Source: Punctularia strigosozonata HHB-11173 SS5
Taxonomy: Eukaryota > Basidiomycota > Agaricomycetes > Corticiales > Punctulariaceae
DNA: 64,000 nt
Assembly (NCBI RefSeq): GCF_000264995.1
Contig: NW_006767435.1
Span: 989,523 to 1,053,522 of the forward strand
Reading direction: 5' to 3'
Every line of letters starts with the position of its first letter. The stretch's first letter is position 1. Below are positions 33,782-46,927 of the stretch, piece by piece. The notes beneath the pieces are model-generated. The model had not been told where the DNA came from. It searched no databases and saw only the letters and a program-made list of their open reading frames with translations. The position numbers and the translations under genes were made by a program.

Positions 33782-34563
33782 ATGCGACCCGATCAAGGCG
33801 ATACTTTCGGCTCCGCCGTCGGTCTGACACTCCCAATCGACGAGCTCCGGAAGAGGTCATCGAGCATTAAATCTCGCTTTGACAAAGCACAGGCTTATGC
33901 CGAGTCAGCCGACCTCCTGCGAGAATACCGCATCCCGCCGGACTCGGAGTTCCGGCCTACATTAGACGTGTTGCGCGACGAGTGAGTCTTCCACAGGAAC
34001 TTGACCATAGCTCCCCTTCAAGCGTCACAATAGGGCCCTGCAACGCCGCGAAGACATTCCCGAGCCCATGTGGCGACGGTACAAAGCAGAGGTGGACCGG
34101 TTCAAGGCCGCCGCGAAGACGTACTTCATCTCGACCTGGGCACGTAATCTCTCGTATACTCTATGTGCTTCGCCATGTTCCTCGATTGACGATACTCCCT
34201 CAGAATGCCGCACAGCAGCCTCCTCCGCCGGTACAGCTTCCAACCCCGGCTGACTCTCCGATAATGTCTCCCGCGCCGCAACCGCCTACCCGCGGATCTC
34301 CCTTTGCTCAGGCTCCCGCTCCGCTGGTGCAACCTCCTGCGCCGTACTGCTGCATTCATGGTCCAATGGGCGTGCCATGCCCACCAATCATCCCTACGCC
34401 GGCTTGTGCTACTGTTGCTCCTGCTGCACCTGTGTATGCTGTCCCGCCGGTTGCTCCGCAAGGCTACGGTTTTATCCCGCCTATGCCACAGAACTCTCCA
34501 CCTGCGCCATGCGTTATCTATGCCTGGGGCTCAACTGCTATGTACCGTCCGCCTTCCTGGTGA
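33782..34563 (+). CDS. LPID-family member D (unknown function)
   Basis: Exons 33782-33981, 34034-34139 and 34204-34563 give 221 residues. Exon 1 reads TFGSAVGLTLPIDELRK, then KSRFDKAQAYAESADLLRE. Exon 2 (106 nt) contains RRYKAEVDRFKAAAKTYFIS and ends in Trp. Exon 3 begins NAAQQPPPPV and is a long Pro-rich tail with a Cys-containing patch (YCCIHGPMGVPCPP) and aromatic PQGYGFIPPMPQ units. The second intron must start with GC (GCACGT at 34140). That choice keeps phase 0 and places the junction after the conserved Trp, as in the relatives. A nearby GT (34144) would shift into a frame that stops early. Function is unknown. Confidence 0.7.
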
Positions 34564-35611
34564 ATCCGCTCGATTGTCTCTGCACACGCTCATCTGTGGC
34601 CCTCTCGGCTCGCTACTTTCGGTTAATGTCGTCGAGTCTCACCTGCCATACCTATGTTACATGCCTCAGTCGTTCTATGATCATTCTTTTCCCGCTGTGA
34701 TATAACGATACCGCACTGAATGCACTCCACGAACCCTTCTTATATAACTCGTCACTGGATAAATGAGATAAGAATATCTTCGAAATACTCTCGCAGGATA
34801 CTGAGGGATATGAACTCTGTTCGCCTTCGCCGAAGTGGAGTGTCATTGCGGAACTCGGTAGATCAAGGCGAAATTTCTCGCGTATGATAGCTCAGTACAG
34901 CGAAAAACCGATTACTTCTGCTGCTTAATGAACTCTGTCAGTACGCACAGACTTAGCAAGCTCAGTAGTTAAGATGCAGGAAACCGGAGGCGATCCAGTC
35001 GAGGCCACCCGGCGAGATCTGGGAAAAGCTGTGCTATCTCCCCTCAATCTTGTCCTCCTGAAGCCTGCCACCATTGAGACTCGGACTGTGGGAACATCGG
35101 GTTGCTCTCTGCTCTCTGCTCTCTGCTCTCTGCTGCTGCTCTCGGAAGCGAAAGAGAGCATGATGGCCGAATGTGTCTGGAGCACATCTATGCCTAGTGC
35201 CTTTGTGTGGCGCGCGGTGGCGGATGCCTGCGGAATGTGCAGCTTTTGCCTGCATTATTGCGCTTCGAGTGGTATTGTACTGCGGCTTCTCGCACGGCTT
35301 GATATTCGGGCCACCTGAAAGCTATAGGAAACGATTGTGCGGCCTCGTGTTCGGCTGTGCGCTGGGCCCAAAGAACTCGCTCTGACAGGGCCTCAACGCA
35401 CGACACACACCCACGGTGCTTTGAACCTGTTTGCTTAAATTCAGCCTTGTTCTCTTCCGGCTCTCCTCGTCCAACTGGCTGACCGTCTGTTTCGCTTGAC
35501 CATCTCCCTGAACCGACCGCCCCTCTTGCTTCACTATCTGACACTGCTATTGTCACTGTTGTCAAAACTAACTATTTCGCATTCTTGCCGCTTCGCGGTT
35601 CATTCGCTGAT
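34564..35611. other. Intergenic with a heptamer repeat
   Basis: No gene was seen apart from the CTCTGCT tract at about 35102-35130. Confidence 0.4.
35102..35130 (+). repeat. Tandem TGCTCTC heptamer tract
   Basis: Four near-perfect TGCTCTC units are followed by TGCTGCTGCTCTC. The tract lies in non-coding DNA about 480 bases before gene E. Confidence 0.7.
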
Positions 35612-36283
35612 ATGACAGACCCGGCAGGCAATGCCCAAGGTACCTCAATGACTGCGATCCAAATCCAGCTACGGCAGGCGCGTCTCTATATCGACGGTGC
35701 AGACATCCTCCGCGAGCTTGTACCAGCGGTGTGGCAACACTCTAGATTAGTTAGGGAATCACGGCAAGAGTGCGTTGTTGCTTGGTAAGAACCTCATGCA
35801 ATAGACTGACTCTAGTCTTCCTACTGTAGCGCTATGCGGCATCTGAGGAACATCACACGGAGCACGACCACGACACCTCCATCTCCCCTGGACGTAGGTT
35901 TCTATAACGCCAGTGCAAGGACATACTTCTTGGTCGCTTGGGTGCGTATGACCCTCACTTCTCCTCGATGTTCCCAGTGAACTTGAAGATCTTAGCAAGC
36001 ATCTTGCATCGTAATGTCCGTGCCCTCGCCGATCTCTTTTCGATCTCCGCTTGCACCTCCCTTACGACCCGCGCCCGGGCCGCCCTTACTTCCTCCAAGA
36101 CGTCGCCGCATGGTTGTACCTGCCCCACGGTTCCGCCAGCTCTGGAATCCGTGGCATCGGTCGCGAATTGTCTGCTGGCCAACCAAACCTGCGACTCCAG
36201 GGATGCAATGGGGGTCTGGCCTGACCGCTGCTTGGACGCCACCGCCCGTAATACCGGCACAATGGCCGGTACTCGTGTGGTGA
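35612..36283 (+). CDS. LPID-family member E, divergent (unknown function)
   Basis: Exons 35612-35769, 35830-35941 and 35996-36283 give 185 residues. Exon 1 has lost the YGS..LPID segment but keeps the helix IQLRQARLYIDGADILRELV and ends SRQE at the same phase-2 junction. Exon 2 (112 nt, the longest) is AMRHLRNITRS..LDVGFYNASARTYFLVAW, with a Thr/Pro insertion. Exon 3 is Pro/Arg/Trp-rich (PAPGPPLLPPRRRR, RQLWNPWHRSR, AAWTPPPVIPAQWP) and ends in VW. No TATA box like that of C or D was seen. E may be free to diverge. Function is unknown. Confidence 0.6.
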
Positions 36284-36650
36284 TCTTGTGGGGATCAATT
36301 AACGTGCCCCTGTTCTTACTTGCGACTGGGTAGGTTCCGGCTACACCGGTGAGAGGTCTTCCTGGGCTTCCTTCGTAGTTGTTGCAGTTGTATTTTCATA
36401 CCATCAAGTGAATGGCATATTCTCCCGTAACGTTGCAGCGATGTACATTAACTAAGACGCGTCGCTTTGGTACCTGCGCTGTTTGAGAATTTTCGTCGAG
36501 AGTTAAGCACGCAAGAGCATGTTACACTGGGAACGCGTGACTATACGCGTCAAAGTCACGCTTTGACGCTCTCTGTTTCATCTCCGCCATTGGGCTCCCC
36601 AGACTCCAGAGGTTGGGCGGTACTCGCCGCAAAGAGGGCTGTAGCTGAAT

Positions 36651-36996
36651 ATGGAGAACCCGCACAACGAACGGCAAGCCGTGTTGCTCGAGCGGATTGT
36701 GAAGAACAGCGTGCGTTCTCCCGCTGGTTTGCACATGGCGAGCGATACAGGGTGTGATGATGACCTGTGATACAGAACAAGGCCACGGAGCTCTTCATGG
36801 AGCTGAACAGGGCTCTTGAGGTAAGTCACGAACTGAATCTTTCACTTTGCAAGGATACACGTCGTGATCGATACAGGAAATCCATCGCGCGAACGCGTCC
36901 ATCCGCACCGCGGCAGATCTCGTCACGAAATACAGGCAGAACGTCAAGTTCAACTTTGAGGTGCAGGGTTCGTCCGAGCCGAAACACGATGTATAG
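36651..36996 (+). CDS. DAD4: DASH/DAM1 complex subunit Dad4
   Basis: Three tiny exons (36651-36710, 36776-36820, 36877-36996) join in phase 0 to give 74 residues, matching the usual 70-75 of Dad4. The start MENPHNERQAVLLERIVKN is the near-invariant Dad4 N-terminus. The middle, ATELFMELNRALEEIHRAN, and the later VTKYRQNVKFNFE complete the heptad helix. Dad4 is one of the small subunits of the DASH ring, which couples kinetochores to spindle microtubules. It is a conserved single-copy gene placed about 370 bases after family member E, in the same orientation. The short tail after NFE (VQGSSEPKHDV) is lineage-specific. Confidence 0.9.
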
Positions 36997-39732
36997 ATAA
37001 GAGGAGGCTCTAGACTCTCGGATTGTATATAATGAGACAGTGAGGTACGTGTCCGTTCTCGATACTGTGGTCGCCCGACTTACGATCGTCAGAGTGTCCC
37101 AATGGAGGCCATCTATTACCGTTATCCTGCACGCGCCGAGGGTTCATCTCTCCGTGTCACTGAAAACCTCATGAACGAAGCGTCGACTACTGCCACAGAA
37201 GTGCGATAGACATGCACTCGGCCGATTGTCTGCACGACGACGTGAACGCGTACACATCTTCGATCACGCTGCCCCCCGTGATGCGCCTTCTTCCCGCCGT
37301 GCTTGCAAGTCCCACATGGTGTGGCGGACGGGCGCGCCTTCTATCGTCCCGCAGAAGATGGCGCCGAAGCTTTTTTTTTCGAACTACACCTCGGCCCGTC
37401 AGAACTGGAAAGAGAGCACGAACGCCTCCCGCATCTTATGCGCCACGTCATGTCTCCTTGCCTGACTCGCGCGGAGCTCCGCGAGCGATGTAGGAGGATG
37501 CAGACGGATGGACGCCCCGCCGACGACGCCGCGAACCCGCAAGGTGCGGGCGTAGACGAAAGGACCGGCCCGCGAACGACGTGCGGATGACCGCCGCCGC
37601 CCCGGTAAACCTGCACGATGCGGAAGGCGGGCACGCGCCCACGCGCACGAACGATGGTTTCAAAGTGCGCTTGAGTGTTTGCAGGCACGGTTACGAGGGA
37701 TGAACGGTATGGAAACCGTTAACGCCAAGGGGGCGAGGTCGACCTCCCCAACCCGGTGGGGGACTGCGATTTCCTTCCTTCAGCGGTGAGCTCGATCGGT
37801 TGCGTCCAAGTCTGACGTGTCCACCAAGCATGCATACATCCGTACACGCTTTTCATGCCACGCATCTTGCATGCTGCTAAGTTTCGCCATATTGCCGAGC
37901 CTTCCTTTCGATCTCGTGTCGAGGTCGCACACTTCTTTCTGTTACTATCTTCTTCTATCTGCCCGCAGAAAAGACGTCAGAGCACGCTTGCTGGGATCAC
38001 GATAGATCGATGCGGAAGTATCCCGTCTAGGAAGCGTGGTGTCTTGGAGGGCGACCTGCTAGAAGTTGTGGTCCTTCTTCACCTTAACTTCTGTCGTATC
38101 TTTGTGCCGGATGCAACAAGAAAGCATCGGTCGGGGCTCCGCGTGCGATGACGGGTAGAATGAACGGTGTCCGGTGACCATTGCAACACGCTCGCTGCGT
38201 ATCAGCTCACCAACAGGCCGATCCTTGGACGGCCGTCGTTTCTCGGATGACCTTCATCTTCGTGTGTTTGTAGGGTGGTTACGTCATTCTCTGGGCCGCT
38301 CTACAGCCTGCGATATGTGTCGTCGGGGAGCAACTGCGCCGCAGACATGAAAGGAGCACACCCATAATTCTTCACGTCTGCGGTTTCGGAGAAGAGAGGG
38401 TCGATAAGAATAAACTGAGACAGAGATAGCGTACATGCTGCATAGGTAAGCGAGACGACGCGTTTGCTTCGTGAAGAACGTCGGGTGAAAGGGGCACTCG
38501 GTCGTCGAGGGGCGCGTGAGCAGCGCTATTTCCGAGGCGGCGCTCAGAAGGGAGGTTCTTTGCTGCGGATACGGAAGAGGGGGCGGGGTTCTGCCAGCGC
38601 CCGCATACACGAGAAGACGCGGTCCGGTCCACCCTGCCCCGATTGCTGACGCAGAGAGAGCGGGTCAGAACCCGGTTCGAGCTGCCCCAAGCGGAAACCC
38701 GCAGTTCGTGTGGCGGCGGGGTCATTTACGGGTACGCGGCGCCTGGATGCATATGATGAACAGAGGAAGCGGGCAAGGTTTCATACGCACATCATAACGA
38801 ATGTACTGCCCAAGACTATTGGGTCAGCTGCGTGTATCCATCCAGACGAGGTGGCGAGGCTGCGACCATAATCCAGATCAAAAGGATTGGAGCTTGGAGC
38901 ATACAGCACCGCCGGGAACAGCGGACTTCGAGGAAACCGCTAGACAAACGCGGAGGCACTGAGTGCTGCGGATAAGCAGAGGCGTCCGCTTGGCGACAGG
39001 ATACCTGTACGAACCACCGCCATGAAAAGGGTTGCATAATGACTGATGCAACAACTTAAGTAAGAGCCAAAGGGCGGCTTTCGCGCGCCCCCTCGCCTTC
39101 CTCGTCGCGATCTTCGCAGCGCAGCGCTCCCACTCGCACGCGCGGGCCCGGTGCACGACGGGGGGAGGCGGGGAGAGTGGGAACCTAGGAATTTCTGACT
39201 GCATGCACTGGAATGCCCAGCGGTCTCGGCTCGTACGCAGTGCTTGACCCCCAGCCAGATTCGTCATAGCGCGCGGCTTTCATCTTCATCTGAACATATT
39301 CATGGCCTTCCGATACGATACGTGATACGTGCTAGTCTTGGTGGTCACCGCTTCTCGGCAGAGATGCCAGCAAGGTATTGTTAGGAGCGGCTGCGGAATG
39401 TTGGTGTGAGAGCGCGGGCGACGTGGACGAGGGAACGCGCGCACCGGGAAGGGCAATGGCGCAGGGACGGTCCTAGCCCGGCCTCCGCGCATCTCTCGCT
39501 CTCACCGGCTGTCGGTCGTCCAAACGGCTGGCTATCATTGGACCTTGCCCTCGGCGCGGGAGACATCAAAACGGGTCCAGGATCGCAAATATGATTCTCT
39601 CTGAAGGGGGCTTAGCGTGATATTAAAGGGACGCGCGCCCGCGGTGACCGGGTTGCGAGACCAACATCCCCTGTCTGCCCAACGTCCTCTCCTTACCATA
39701 TCACAGTCGTCTCCTGGGTTATTTGGACCACA
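36997..39732. other. Long intergenic region, possible gene remnant at its left end
   Basis: Between 37091 and 37590 several short frames look coding: MEAIYYRYPARAEGSS at 37091, and later a frame with FYRPAEDGAEAFFFELHLGP and ELEREHERLPHLM. I could not join them. The rest, 37600-39732, shows nothing supportable. Confidence 0.35.
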
Positions 39733-40591
39733 ATGTGGATCCTTTCGTCGGGGCTTTTGGCGTTGTCGTTGGGTGCAGTCGGTCTGGCGCGGCCGGTGAG
39801 TGCGAACTTCGGACGTCGATCCACGGATGGGGCTGATGCATCGTATCGTAGGACCCTGCAGCGCTCGGACTGTCCCCGAGGCAGACCAGCACGACCGCAA
39901 CGGGCGAGTCGAAATGCTTTGTAAACCTGATGTGCATATCCGGCGTCCTGAACGGCTCGACAGTAGAGTGTGGGTATCACCCTCCTCGCCTCCCTCCATA
40001 GTGTCGGGTCGTGTAGAGTTCTTACATATCGCTTCGTTCAGACACTCTCCAATCCGCCGGGAGCCAGAAGCCGGGATGGATGGCCATGTTCGTCATACCT
40101 TCTGCTCGTTATGCGCGCCGTCCCTTGACTGTATCGCGTCTTCAGGGGCTTCGGCACGCTCATGTCCAACTCCCAAATGGTCATCATGTGGAGCAACTCG
40201 GACGGGTCCGTCACTCTCTCGCAGCGCACCGCGTCGGGCGAGTCGATGCCCAAAGTCGACCCCTCGCCGTCGCGCGTCGCGACGCTCCAGACCTCTCTCA
40301 GCACAGTACGTTGCCCCTTTCCTTCCTCGTTCTCGCGGCGGACGCCTTGCTTACACCGAGGCTCCAGACCTCGGGCTCGAACCCCAAATTCGTGTACACC
40401 GTTCCCTCAGACTCGACCACGAAGCAGAACATCATCTGGGCGTTCGGCACGCAGAACCCGGGCAACGCCGCCGAGGACGCGACGATCATCCAACACATCA
40501 GCTCGGGCATGAGCACGCTCGACCTCTCCGCCACGCTCACCGGCGACCCGACCTCACCCGCCGCGCCCTCCACCACCTCCTCTACCTCCTC

Positions 40592-40630
<39 letters not shown>

Positions 40631-41583
40631 GACTAAAGGCGGGTCGGGATCGTCGAGCTCAGGAGGAGCGTCGAGTCTGCCTTTTGCGCCGTACCAGCGC
40701 ATGATCATCGCCCACGCCGTCTTCATGGCCTTCGGCTTCCTCATCGCGCTCCCGACCGGTGCGCTGCTGGCTCGCTATCTCAGGACGTATTGGCCTGGCT
40801 GGATGGGCGCGCACGTCTTCGCGCAGTTCGTGCTTGCGGCGCCGTCCGTGATCGTCGGACTCGCGCTTGGGATCAAGGCGGTGTCCACGGCCGGCGCCCC
40901 GCACCTCAACGATGACCACAAGGTGAGCGCCCATCTCCCTCCACCTCGTCCCGTCTCATCCCCCGCGTTTGGTTGTCTGATTCTGATGCAACGTTTTTTT
41001 TTTCATGGTTACGCCGAACAGAAATGGGGCGTCGCGATCTTCGTGCTGTACATCGCGCAGTGCTGCGTCGGCATGTTCATCCACAAGGTCAAGCCGCGCG
41101 ACCACCAGTCCCGGCCGCGCCCGCCGCAGAACTACTTCCACGCCGTCTTCGGCCTGCTCGTCATCGCGCTCGCGTTCTACCAAGTCCGGAACGGATACAA
41201 GACCGAGTGGCCCATGGTCAGTCTCCTCAACCCCTTCCGCCTCCCCTTTCCCTCTCCCCGTGCCATGCGAAAGCCGAGTGCCTAACGCGTCCGCATGCAG
41301 ACGACCGGCCGGGGCGATGTTCCCGACGCCGTGAACATCGTGTGGTATATCTGGGTCGTGGTGAGTGGGACACCCCTCTCCTTGTGCACGCCAAGGACGA
41401 CGAACGTTGACCGCGTTTTGATGCCCTCCGCAGCTGCTCCCGGTGCTGTACCTCGCGGGCCTCACGCTCCTGCGGAGACAGTACCGCCTCGAGCGCGCGA
41501 GCCGGACGGGCAGCAAGGAGCGCCCGGCCGACGACGACTACATGCTCAATCAGCGCCCGAGCGGCGAGTACCGCGACTACTAG
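39733..41583 (+). CDS. Secreted DOMON (CDH-type cytochrome) plus cytochrome b561 membrane protein
   Basis: Eight exons (39733-39795, 39852-39969, 40042-40087, 40146-40305, 40368-40922, 41022-41216, 41301-41360, 41434-41583) give 448 residues. A signal peptide (1-20) leads to a DOMON/cytochrome domain like the haem domain of cellobiose dehydrogenase: KCFVNLMCISGVLNGSTVEY, GWMAMGFGTLM, MVIMWSNSDGSVTLS, and NIIWAFGTQNPG. A Ser-Gly linker (about 200-215), encoded by repeated CTCCGG hexamers near 40595-40630, leads to a cytochrome b561 domain. Its helices carry His in IIAHAV, GAHVF and FHAVFG and in the HK after helix 3. The tail is cytoplasmic and basic. Known b561-DOMON proteins pass electrons across a membrane. 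Inference: extracellular ferric or quinone reduction, which would suit iron uptake alongside the SIT transporter at 26-28 kb. Confidence 0.85.
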
Positions 41584-42664
41584 ACCCCCCGCTCTCTCTC
41601 TCTTTTCGTTCTCGGTGTTTTCTCCAATGCCCATGCGTCGAGGCAAAAAAAAAAAACCCCGCGCGTGTGAGGCGCAGATCTCTCGGGCGTTCTGGGCGTG
41701 TGGAAGGGGGGAGAAAGCGGCTGCATACGGTAATATGGACGTTAGAACATGGACGCGCGCGTGGGGGTTCATTGGAGATCCGACGACGACATCTCTACTA
41801 CATATCGACATGTGGCCAACTTTGGCTTCATTTTTTTTTCCACATACCATGCATGGATTCGGTTCTCGCGCGTATATACGTAGAACTCTTGTACGATAGA
41901 TGCCGGTAGATCTTGGGAGCATAATGCATGATCGGTCCAAGGTACTGCTTGGCGTGTTCGCTCACTATTGAGTTGGTTCCTTGGTTGTTCCTTCGGAGGA
42001 AAAACACACTGTCCAGTGTCGGCACCATCTCTGCTGTGATAGGGCTCATTTAGTTTCAACAGGTCACACGGGTCTTGCTAATTGAATAAGATATTTTACG
42101 CTCAAAAGCACAGAAATTGCCACCAACGATTCCAAGACAATATACCTACGAAGAGAATTGTCGTTTTAGATTCAGAGAGAGTGCCCCGTAGCGAGTGGGA
42201 TCCGCTGCGCAGCATTTATCACACCTGATAACACTGAATGAGCCCTATCTGATAATGATCACACGTCGCTTGTCGACAGGACTGATAAGTTTGAATACGA
42301 GGTAAGACGAGACCTTCTCACGATCAGAGCCGATTGTGGTGACGGTAGTTTATGTAGAGTCGTTGAGGTAAGTAGTGCCTAGCCTTACTCATCCTTTACG
42401 CCATGCCCAGGCCTATCATTTCGCCTGAACACTTAACTGTTCCTCGGTTCTTTGCCATAACCATCCATTTCAACGATGGTTTCCCGGACACCGCTGGTGC
42501 TGACGGAGACTCAGTTTGCGTGTACACCGTAAGCGGGGAGCCATGAGCCGAATCGGGGTGTGCTTATACATCCAAAGCACATCATATTCTCTAGCTTGTC
42601 TTATAGCCTCTCCCAGCTCTGATCTTCCGCCATTCACCGCGCACTTTTCAGGAAGGCCTACGGG
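41584..42664. other. Intergenic, no supportable gene
   Basis: A-rich runs (41646-41656) and T-runs occur, with no gene. A 64-codon plus frame at 42516-42710 overlaps the first exon of the next gene and is a shadow. Confidence 0.45.
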
Positions 42665-44504
<1,840 letters not shown>

Positions 44505-45489
44505 TAGGTATGTAACATCAGGCGTGTAACGCTTGCACTACTTTGACGACCACGGTACTGATTTAAACCGTGTAGATTGATTGTAGGTGGTATATGGATG
44601 GATAGAATGCATGATCATTACATGGTAATACGATCATTGTGAATACCTCTAACACGTCAGAACGGTGCCCGCTGTGACGAGCCTCGCCATTGAATACAAC
44701 GAGTCCTACGCCTACTACGCCTATTACAACCCAATCCGACCTGGTAAGCCTATCTCAGGAAAAGACCAAGGAATCACCTTCTGGCTTGGACTGGCTCACT
44801 GCACCGTTCTACAGTTGGCGCATCCACCGCCGGTCATATTGTCCACGCCGTCTGCGCACGGACAGGACATTGTCTGCGTGCAGACGACGTAGACGATACA
44901 CCTTCGATCGTGCAAGACTGATGTGTTCATGTCTTCGGTCGTGCTGATATTTATACAGATTGTTCTTCATGCTGGAGCCGGCCTTTGCAGTTCCGCCGCA
45001 GTACTGCAGTCGGCCCTGCTGCTGCTGAACAAGTAATGCCAATTGAGGTGTTATTGTTTTCCTTGCTGGTAATGTGCTATACGACTGTCCAGCACTTAGG
45101 TCCTAGGAACAATCAAAGCGGTGCACAGTGCGGAATGCAAACCGTACGAATGGTTGTTCCGTAACGGATGGCAGCATGCGGATCCAAGTTCAATCTATCG
45201 CGACGATGGGAGATGGACTGCATTCCTTCAAGGTTGAAAGAAGAGATAGTATCACTTCCGAACAGGGCTGGACAACCCTCGACCTCAACGAGTAGCAATA
45301 ACCAGGAAGTACGTTCACGAAATAAGGAATGAATAATAAAAAAACACAGACAATGCATCTATAAGTACAGTGGTGTAAAGGAGGGTATAGGGTGCAACAA
45401 CGGTATTTCAGCCAAGGAACTGTCCGGCTGCTAGGGCCTCTATGGCCCCTATGGTGTCTATAGATACATAAGTAGTCCGAATGCGGTCA
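44505..45489. other. Intergenic, no supportable gene
   Basis: Short frames at 44665-45042 with Tyr-rich stretches (SYAYYAYYN) could be a relic of an LPID-family tail, but no conserved exon is present. Confidence 0.35.
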
Positions 45490-46144
45490 TCACACCGGAG
45501 TCCAGGCTTGCGACGGCGTCCATGCCCATGCAGTGGTAGGGACGAAACCCCATCCCATCACTGGTGTGACTGGTGCAGGTGATACAGGCCACCAGGCGAA
45601 GGCCGGTCCATGAGCGAGGAAATGTGGCGAAGCATTGCCAGGTACACGAGCCGGAGAGGGTGCCGGTGCGGGGGAGGGCGGTGAAGGGGAAGGAGGCGCT
45701 GGTTCGGGCGGTGCGCTCTGAGCGGCATTCTGAAAAGCGGAAGATCGGTTTGTGAACGCTAGGGCGGAGTCGGATGAGACGTACCCAAACGCAAAGGAAG
45801 TAATCTTTGGCACATTCCTTGTAAAAGTCGACGTCGTCTGCGCGCAGACGAGTGGCACAACGGATGGTGCTGAGGCGCCGCATAGCCCTATGATAGCAGC
45901 GCATGGGATAAATCAGAGCGAGAGGACTAGAGAGAAGAATGGCGTACTCTTTCCGCAATTCTGTCAGACCGGGGTGTTGTGCGCGCGGGACGAGCTCCCT
46001 ATCTCGAATGAGATCAGCGGACTCGACGTACGCGTTCGCTTTCTCTAGCTGGCTTTGGAGAGTGAAGGAGAATCCTCGATAGACATCTATGGGAAGCTCC
46101 AAGCCGACGGCAGAACCGTAAGTGGCGCGAGAAGGCAAGGGCAT
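45490..46144 (-). CDS. LPID-family member F (unknown function)
   Basis: Minus-strand exons 46144-45948, 45887-45785 and 45729-45490 give 179 residues. Exon 1 reads TYGSAVGLELPIDVYRGF, then LQSQLEKANAYVESADLIRD and ELRKE. Exon 2 (103 nt) is AMRRLSTIRCATRL..DDVDFYKECAKDYFLCVW. Exon 3 begins NAAQSAPPEPAPPSPSPP and ends with aromatic-proline units (PAFAWWPVSPAPV, MGWGFVPTTAWAWTP, SQAWTPV). It is very close to C in exon 1 although 13 kb away and inverted. The frame is open upstream of the ATG for about 34 codons without another ATG, so the start at 46144 follows the family alignment. Function is unknown. Confidence 0.75.
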
Positions 46145-46264
46145 AATTGCGATTTGAAAGGCGTTAAGGAGTTGACTGTTCGATATCGAGGATGAGGCGG
46201 TCGTTTGGAGGTGGAGGTCGTGGGTCAAGTTATCGGTGAGGGACAACAGACCGCATAACGGTCG

Positions 46265-46272
46265 TATTTATG
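46265..46272 (-). promoter_or_regulatory. TATA-like box of gene F
   Basis: The minus strand reads CATAAATA about 120 bases before the ATG of F, comparable in sequence and distance to the boxes of C and D. Confidence 0.5.
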
Positions 46273-46927
46273 CGTAGGAGCACCTCGCATGATGGTGGTG
46301 GTGGATCGACATATCCTATCCGGGCGAGGTCCAGAGCTTCAGCGAACAGCAAAACACGAGGTGGCGGCAGGCAGCACAATCACTTTTGATAGCTTCTTCT
46401 GAGGTAGACAATACCATCATGCACGAGCCTATTGCAGGATTATATCGAGAGCTAGTTCGCCCCGGGTAACTGTATGCGCGAAACTGATCGATACAGCAGC
46501 CAAGCTACAGGTGGAGAAAGCTGCACATTCCGCGTGATCCATCCCAGCATTTCTGCCACAGCCGTCCTCGTCGAGCTTTCATGACTGAAGTAAATGCGTA
46601 CTGCAGACCGAAAGGAGCGTGTTGCGTTGTAGCAGCCCGAAGGTATCTCAGAGGCGCGATTCGACGATACCTCTCCGAGTCACGACTGTGCGTTGATCAA
46701 GAACTTCGACCAAGTAGCCCGCCTGCTCTGTCGCTGCCGCACCTGTTTGGTCTATCTTTCCGTCAATCGACCGCTTTCGCAGCCGTCGTATGGCAAGCCC
46801 AGTGATGTCGATGACATTCCGGACATCTAGACTCGAACAGGGCCATTGTTCCCTATCCGAGCGGTCATAGCAGGGGTGTTGCGATACTTAGGAGAGCAGA
46901 AGGAAGCCATGCCGTAATAAGCTGATC
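46273..46927. other. Divergent promoter region between gene F and the coiled-coil gene
   Basis: A GGTGGTGGTGG-like simple stretch is at about 46290-46302. No gene was seen. Confidence 0.45.

Noticed and set aside
40080-41285. 401-codon plus frame through the DOMON-b561 gene
   Set aside because: It reads through three introns of the gene. The spliced model recovers the full cytochrome and b561 domains.
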